A stretch of 9,204 nt of DNA from Deltaproteobacteria bacterium (GTDB taxonomy: Bacteria > JAEEML01): positions 1 through 9,204 of the forward strand of contig JAEEML010000116.1 of NCBI GenBank assembly GCA_016283195.1, written 5' to 3'. Positions 6,659-9,204 of this stretch are shown here, piece after piece (position 1 is the stretch's first letter; the number at the start of each line of letters is the position of its first letter). Below the pieces are notes generated by a model. It did no database searches and was not told the origin of the DNA. It saw nothing but the letters and a program-made list of their open reading frames with translations. The translations under genes and the position numbers were made by a program.

Positions 6659-8341
6659 GGCAAAGTAATAAAAATAATCCTTATAAGTTTCATTTAGCTC
6701 GGGGCGGCCGATAAAGGTAGTTTTATCGCCGTTTAAGCGCACTTCATAGCGCTCGCCGCGGCCATCATAGAGACTCACCATATCAAGAGCGGAGTTATAC
6801 TGAGTAATAATGAGCCGATTACTGGCCACGCTCAAGGGATCTTGTTGAAATTCATGCACTTCATAGCTGCCGGTAGCCAAATATTCAATAAACGCTCCCA
6901 GGCTCACATGGTCCAGCGGCAAGGCGGTGCGTTCTTTAGCAATATCCGCTCCGTAAATAATGAGCGGCACGCGGTGGCCGGCTGAGCCATCCGGATAACG
7001 CCGGGCTTCTTCAGGAGTTAGCGCCTCCATGGCGTGGTGGTCGCCGGTAATTATAATAATGCCATTTTCAAAATAGCCTATCTCATTTAGTTTATTAACC
7101 AATTTACCTATTTCTCTGTCGCTGAAGCGAATACAGCCTTCTAAAGAATGTTCATTTGTCCCCGGCACCAGGTAAGGGCTGTGGGAGGTGGCGGTAACGG
7201 CCATGGCAAAAAACGGGCTTTTAAGTTCGGCGCTTTTTATGCTCCGCGCCAGATTACTAAAAAGGGCGCCGTCGTTTACGGAATCAAAAACAAAACGCTC
7301 CTCGTTTTTATATATTGGGTCGTCATATAAATAGCGCTTTTTAAAAGCCGCCCGGCGGTAAATATGCTCGCAGCCTTCCAAATCCGGCCCGGAAGTAAAA
7401 AGCGCGGTGTTTACCCCTCTTTCATTAAAAAAATGGATAAAAGAGTGGCGGTAAAACTTGGGCTCATCGTAATATAAAAGGCCACTCAGGCGGGGATGGC
7501 CGCTAAGGAGGGCAAAATGGCTCTCGCTGGAAGCCGCATTATTGGCAAAATAATTTTCAGCTAAAAGGCCACCCGCGGCCAGCTTATCCAGCTCCGGCGT
7601 AAAATCCATGAGCCCCGATGTGGCTTTGCTGTAAAGCGTGCTCAGCGATTCCACAAAAATAAGAATGACATTTCTTGGCCTAGCCAATGGCCCATTTTTC
7701 AGCTCATAATGCGGCGCCCAAGCGGCCGGCATGGCAAAATGGCGGTAGGAGACGCGGTCGGTGGTGCTGTTTACCTGATAGACATTAAAAGCCTTGCGCG
7801 GCGCTGAAAGTTCAAAAGCCTCACTGTAATAAAAAAGAGAAGAGAGGAGCAAAAAAAGAGAAAGTAGCGCAGAAACAGTTATATTATAGGCACTTATAAG
7901 CGGCGCCCTATTTTTAAAACAAAGGGAAAAATAGCCGGCCATGGCCATAAGCAGCAAAAGAGACAAAAAACCTGGCGGCTTCAGGAGGTAATAAAAAATA
8001 AAGCCGCTAAAAGTATCGGCCGCTTTGCCAAAGCTAAAGATGAGGCGCCAGATGAGGCGGCCATGTAAAAGATACTGGGCTCCGATATCTACCAAATAGA
8101 GAAAAGTGCCGCCACAAGCCGCTATAAACGTAATTATTTTAAGCGGTTTTAGCAAATTAAGGCCGGAGATAAAAAGGAGAAGTAAAAGAAGGGAAAGGGG
8201 TAAAAGTTCATATTTTATGGCGGCTAAAAAGGCGGCCTCCGGCACCTCGCGGCGCACCACCAGAACTTTCAGGGCCAGATAGATAATGGCAGCCAGCGGC
8301 GGTAGGGCTATTTTCAGTAAATTTAAGAGTTTGGCTTTCAT
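6638..8341 (-). CDS. Membrane-anchored LtaS/MdoB-type phosphotransferase (sulfatase superfamily)
   Basis: The 567-residue protein has five N-terminal membrane helices (about 8-28, 44-64, 67-87, 123-141, 151-172) and a large extracytoplasmic alkaline-phosphatase-fold domain, the layout of lipoteichoic acid synthase and phosphoglycerol transferases (COG1368-like). Metal and catalytic motifs are present: NVILIFVES with ligand E231, the nucleophile stretch NNAASSES (S271 where LtaS has threonine), SHSPY (H387), TGDHH (D434, H435) and GHRVPL (H456). In a Gram-negative cell the probable role is moving phosphoglycerol or a similar group from a lipid to a periplasmic glycan or envelope polymer; the substrate is not readable. 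It begins 4 bases after the vapC stop with no ribosome binding site at the usual distance (the nearest GGAGG is 24 bases upstream inside vapC), so it probably depends on translation of vapC. Its last 21 bases are duplicated beyond the orphan antitoxin. Confidence 0.9.
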   Translation of the reverse strand: MKAKLLNLLKIALPPLAAIIYLALKVLVVRREVPEAAFLAAIKYELLPLSLLLLLLFISGLNLLKPLKIITFIAACGGTFLYLVDIGAQYLLHGRLIWRLIFSFGKAADTFSGFIFYYLLKPPGFLSLLLLMAMAGYFSLCFKNRAPLISAYNITVSALLSLFLLLSSLFYYSEAFELSAPRKAFNVYQVNSTTDRVSYRHFAMPAAWAPHYELKNGPLARPRNVILIFVESLSTLYSKATSGLMDFTPELDKLAAGGLLAENYFANNAASSESHFALLSGHPRLSGLLYYDEPKFYRHSFIHFFNERGVNTALFTSGPDLEGCEHIYRRAAFKKRYLYDDPIYKNEERFVFDSVNDGALFSNLARSIKSAELKSPFFAMAVTATSHSPYLVPGTNEHSLEGCIRFSDREIGKLVNKLNEIGYFENGIIIITGDHHAMEALTPEEARRYPDGSAGHRVPLIIYGADIAKERTALPLDHVSLGAFIEYLATGSYEVHEFQQDPLSVASNRLIITQYNSALDMVSLYDGRGERYEVRLNGDKTTFIGRPELNETYKDYFYYFAWLRQNF

Positions 8342-8345
8342 GGAT

Positions 8346-8750
8346 TTAAAATTTTGTCCAATCCTCCACCTTTAAGCTCGGCACTCTAACAAATTCGGCA
8401 TAATTATTGGTCACTACCGTAAGCTTTCTGGTAAGAGCCTGGGCGGCAATTTGCATATCATACGGGCCAATTATTTTCCCGCTTTTTTCCAGATGAGCGC
8501 GGATAAGCCCATAGGCCTCGCCGTCCAAAGCGGTAAAATCGAGAATTTGGTTAAAATCAGCGCAGAAGCTTAAAAGCGCCTCACGGTTTTTTTCTCTGTT
8601 TTGGCTTTTAGAAGCCCCATATTCCAGTTCGGCTACTGTCACGCTGGAAAGAAAAATTTCTTTGGGACTAGTAGCCAAAACTTTTTGGGTGAGCGTGGGA
8701 AATTTATTCTTTATTAAAAAAATGCAAATATTGGTGTCTAAAAGGTACAT
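8346..8750 (-). CDS. vapC: PIN-domain ribonuclease toxin VapC
   Basis: The 134-residue PIN-domain toxin of a type II system starts at ATG 8750, whose A is also the last base of the vapB stop (TGATG overlap); a TTG at 8753 in frame is less likely. The acidic active-site residues are D5 (YLLDTNICIF), E41 (SVTVAELEYG) and D98 (GPYDMQIA). The closing TNNYAEF and ExDW-like ending (KVEDWTKF) match the enterobacterial VapC/MvpT family, whose studied members cleave initiator tRNA in the anticodon loop. Nothing is truncated, so the toxin should be active. VapB binds and neutralises it. The next gene, the phosphotransferase, starts 4 bases later, which is an unusual partner for a toxin-antitoxin operon. 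The tRNA target is inferred from family resemblance only. Confidence 0.95.
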   Translation of the reverse strand: MYLLDTNICIFLIKNKFPTLTQKVLATSPKEIFLSSVTVAELEYGASKSQNREKNREALLSFCADFNQILDFTALDGEAYGLIRAHLEKSGKIIGPYDMQIAAQALTRKLTVVTNNYAEFVRVPSLKVEDWTKF

Positions 8751-8980
8751 CAAAAGGCTTCTCTTTTTTCCATAGCCGGTTCCTCCCGCCCATCGGCCAT
8801 AAAATCGGCGGTAAATTCCTTTAGGCTACGTTCCAAATTGGCCCATGGCCTCTCTTTGGGAAAGAGAATAATAGCCGACCCCAGCTGTTTTATGGCCACT
8901 TCCGATTCATTAATATGAAATTCCTTGGGAATTCGCACAGCCTGGCTATTGCCGCTCATAAATACTCTTGTGCACACCAT
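8750..8980 (-). CDS. vapB: AbrB-type antitoxin VapB
   Basis: This 76-residue antitoxin pairs with the VapC encoded by the overlapping gene. The start ATG 8980 follows AGGAGGT (8986-8992) by 5 bases. The N-terminal half is a SpoVT/AbrB DNA-binding domain with the family signature SGNSQAVRIPKEF. The C-terminal tail, ADFMADGREEPAMEKREAF, matches the toxin-wrapping tail of enterobacterial VapB (DFM-x-R-x-QP-x-RE-x-F). As in other vapBC systems, VapB alone or with VapC is expected to bind and repress its own promoter; a 14-base palindrome sits between the -35 and -10 boxes. The one-base stop/start overlap with vapC keeps toxin and antitoxin synthesis linked. Confidence 0.95.
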   Translation of the reverse strand: MVCTRVFMSGNSQAVRIPKEFHINESEVAIKQLGSAIILFPKERPWANLERSLKEFTADFMADGREEPAMEKREAF

Positions 8981-8999
8981 GAGACACCTCCTCTAAAAA

Positions 9000-9028
9000 T
9001 ATATACATAAGTATGTACCAAAAGACAA
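9000..9028 (-). promoter_or_regulatory. Promoter of the vapBC operon
   Basis: On the minus strand TTGTCT (9028-9023) and TATATA (9005-9000) are 17 bases apart. Transcription would begin near 8993, just ahead of the AGGAGGT ribosome binding site, giving a leader of only about a dozen bases. This promoter probably also drives the downstream phosphotransferase gene. Confidence 0.6.
9004..9017. promoter_or_regulatory. Palindromic operator candidate for VapB/VapBC
   Basis: TACATA (9004-9009) and TATGTA (9012-9017) form a perfect palindrome with a 2-base centre. It lies inside the spacer of the vapBC promoter and touches the -10 box, where bound protein would block RNA polymerase. AbrB-type antitoxins recognise such short AT-rich palindromes. 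Confidence 0.6.
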
Positions 9029-9032
9029 GCGG

Positions 9033-9060
9033 CGGCGGTTATTCCCGGACTTACCCGCCG
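9033..9060 (-). terminator. Possible weak terminator after the right-edge gene
   Basis: CGGCGG (9060-9055) and CCGCCG (9038-9033) on the minus strand can form a 6-base GC-only stem with a 16-base loop, followed after a few bases by a T-rich stretch that overlaps the vapBC -35 box. The long loop and interrupted T-run make it a poor match to a classic intrinsic terminator. The stem starts inside the last codons of the gene. Confidence 0.25.
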
Positions 9061-9204
9061 ATATAGCGCAAGCTATTGGGCTCAACCGGGCACTCTTCGG
9101 CAATATCTTTAACTCTTATCTTGCCATTATAGCGCAGCGTATAAAGGGCCGGCACAATGGTATCGCGCAGGCGGTAGGGGGTGATGGGGTTAATGTAAAT
9201 ACGG
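9051..9204 (-). CDS. C-terminal end of an unidentified protein (start off the right edge)
   Basis: The minus-strand frame from 9203 down to the TAA at 9051-9053 is open for 50 codons. Its codon choice (CGC, CTG, GGC, GCC) resembles lon and the phosphotransferase. The visible tail contains PITPYRLRDTIVPALYTLRY, then KIRVKDIAEECPVEPNSLRYIGG. It has no recognisable domain, membrane segment or motif. It ends 70 bases before vapB, with the vapBC promoter in the gap, so the two are probably separate units. Confidence 0.6.
   Translation of the reverse strand, partial: RIYINPITPYRLRDTIVPALYTLRYNGKIRVKDIAEECPVEPNSLRYIGG

Overview
The window carries seven complete or near-complete protein genes and two that run off the edges. 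It reads as a chromosomal stretch of a Gram-negative bacterium. Four proteins carry export or membrane signals, and Lon is a standard bacterial LonA co-linear with the E. coli enzyme. The two envelope proteins on the left and the NSVPYA-type fibre protein resemble families I associate with Myxococcota, Bdellovibrionota and related 'deltaproteobacterial' lineages. That placement is inference; I cannot name a genus. I see no rRNA, tRNA, CRISPR array, transposase or integrase gene.

Left block (1-1659, minus strand): two adjacent envelope genes of unknown function form an operon. Both have a signal peptide, a soluble domain and late glycine-rich membrane segments, and the ribosome binding site of the second overlaps the stop codon of the first. 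A 174-base divergent intergenic region separates them from lon.

Centre (1834-6207, plus strand): lon encodes a complete ATP-dependent protease with every catalytic motif. After it comes a strong sigma-70-like promoter (TTTACA, 17 bases, TATAAT), a short leader with a hairpin, and an exported 634-residue fibre-like protein. That protein has a modular build: signal peptide, NSVPYA domain, fibre motifs, three 21-residue repeats, and an AT-rich C-terminal tip that looks as if it came from elsewhere.

Right block (minus strand, reading from 9204 down to 6279): the end of an unidentified gene, then vapB and vapC (a type II toxin-antitoxin pair with a palindrome inside its promoter). A membrane-anchored LtaS/MdoB-type phosphotransferase starts 4 bases after vapC. 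Last is a small orphan antitoxin-like gene with its own extended -10 promoter and operator-like inverted repeat. The last 21 bases of the phosphotransferase gene are repeated exactly on the far side of the orphan antitoxin. This leaves a 382-base segment between direct repeats, which looks like the scar of an insertion into the gene's 3' end.

The most notable points are this repeat-bounded antitoxin island, the tight coupling of an envelope-polymer enzyme to vapBC, and the mosaic fibre gene.
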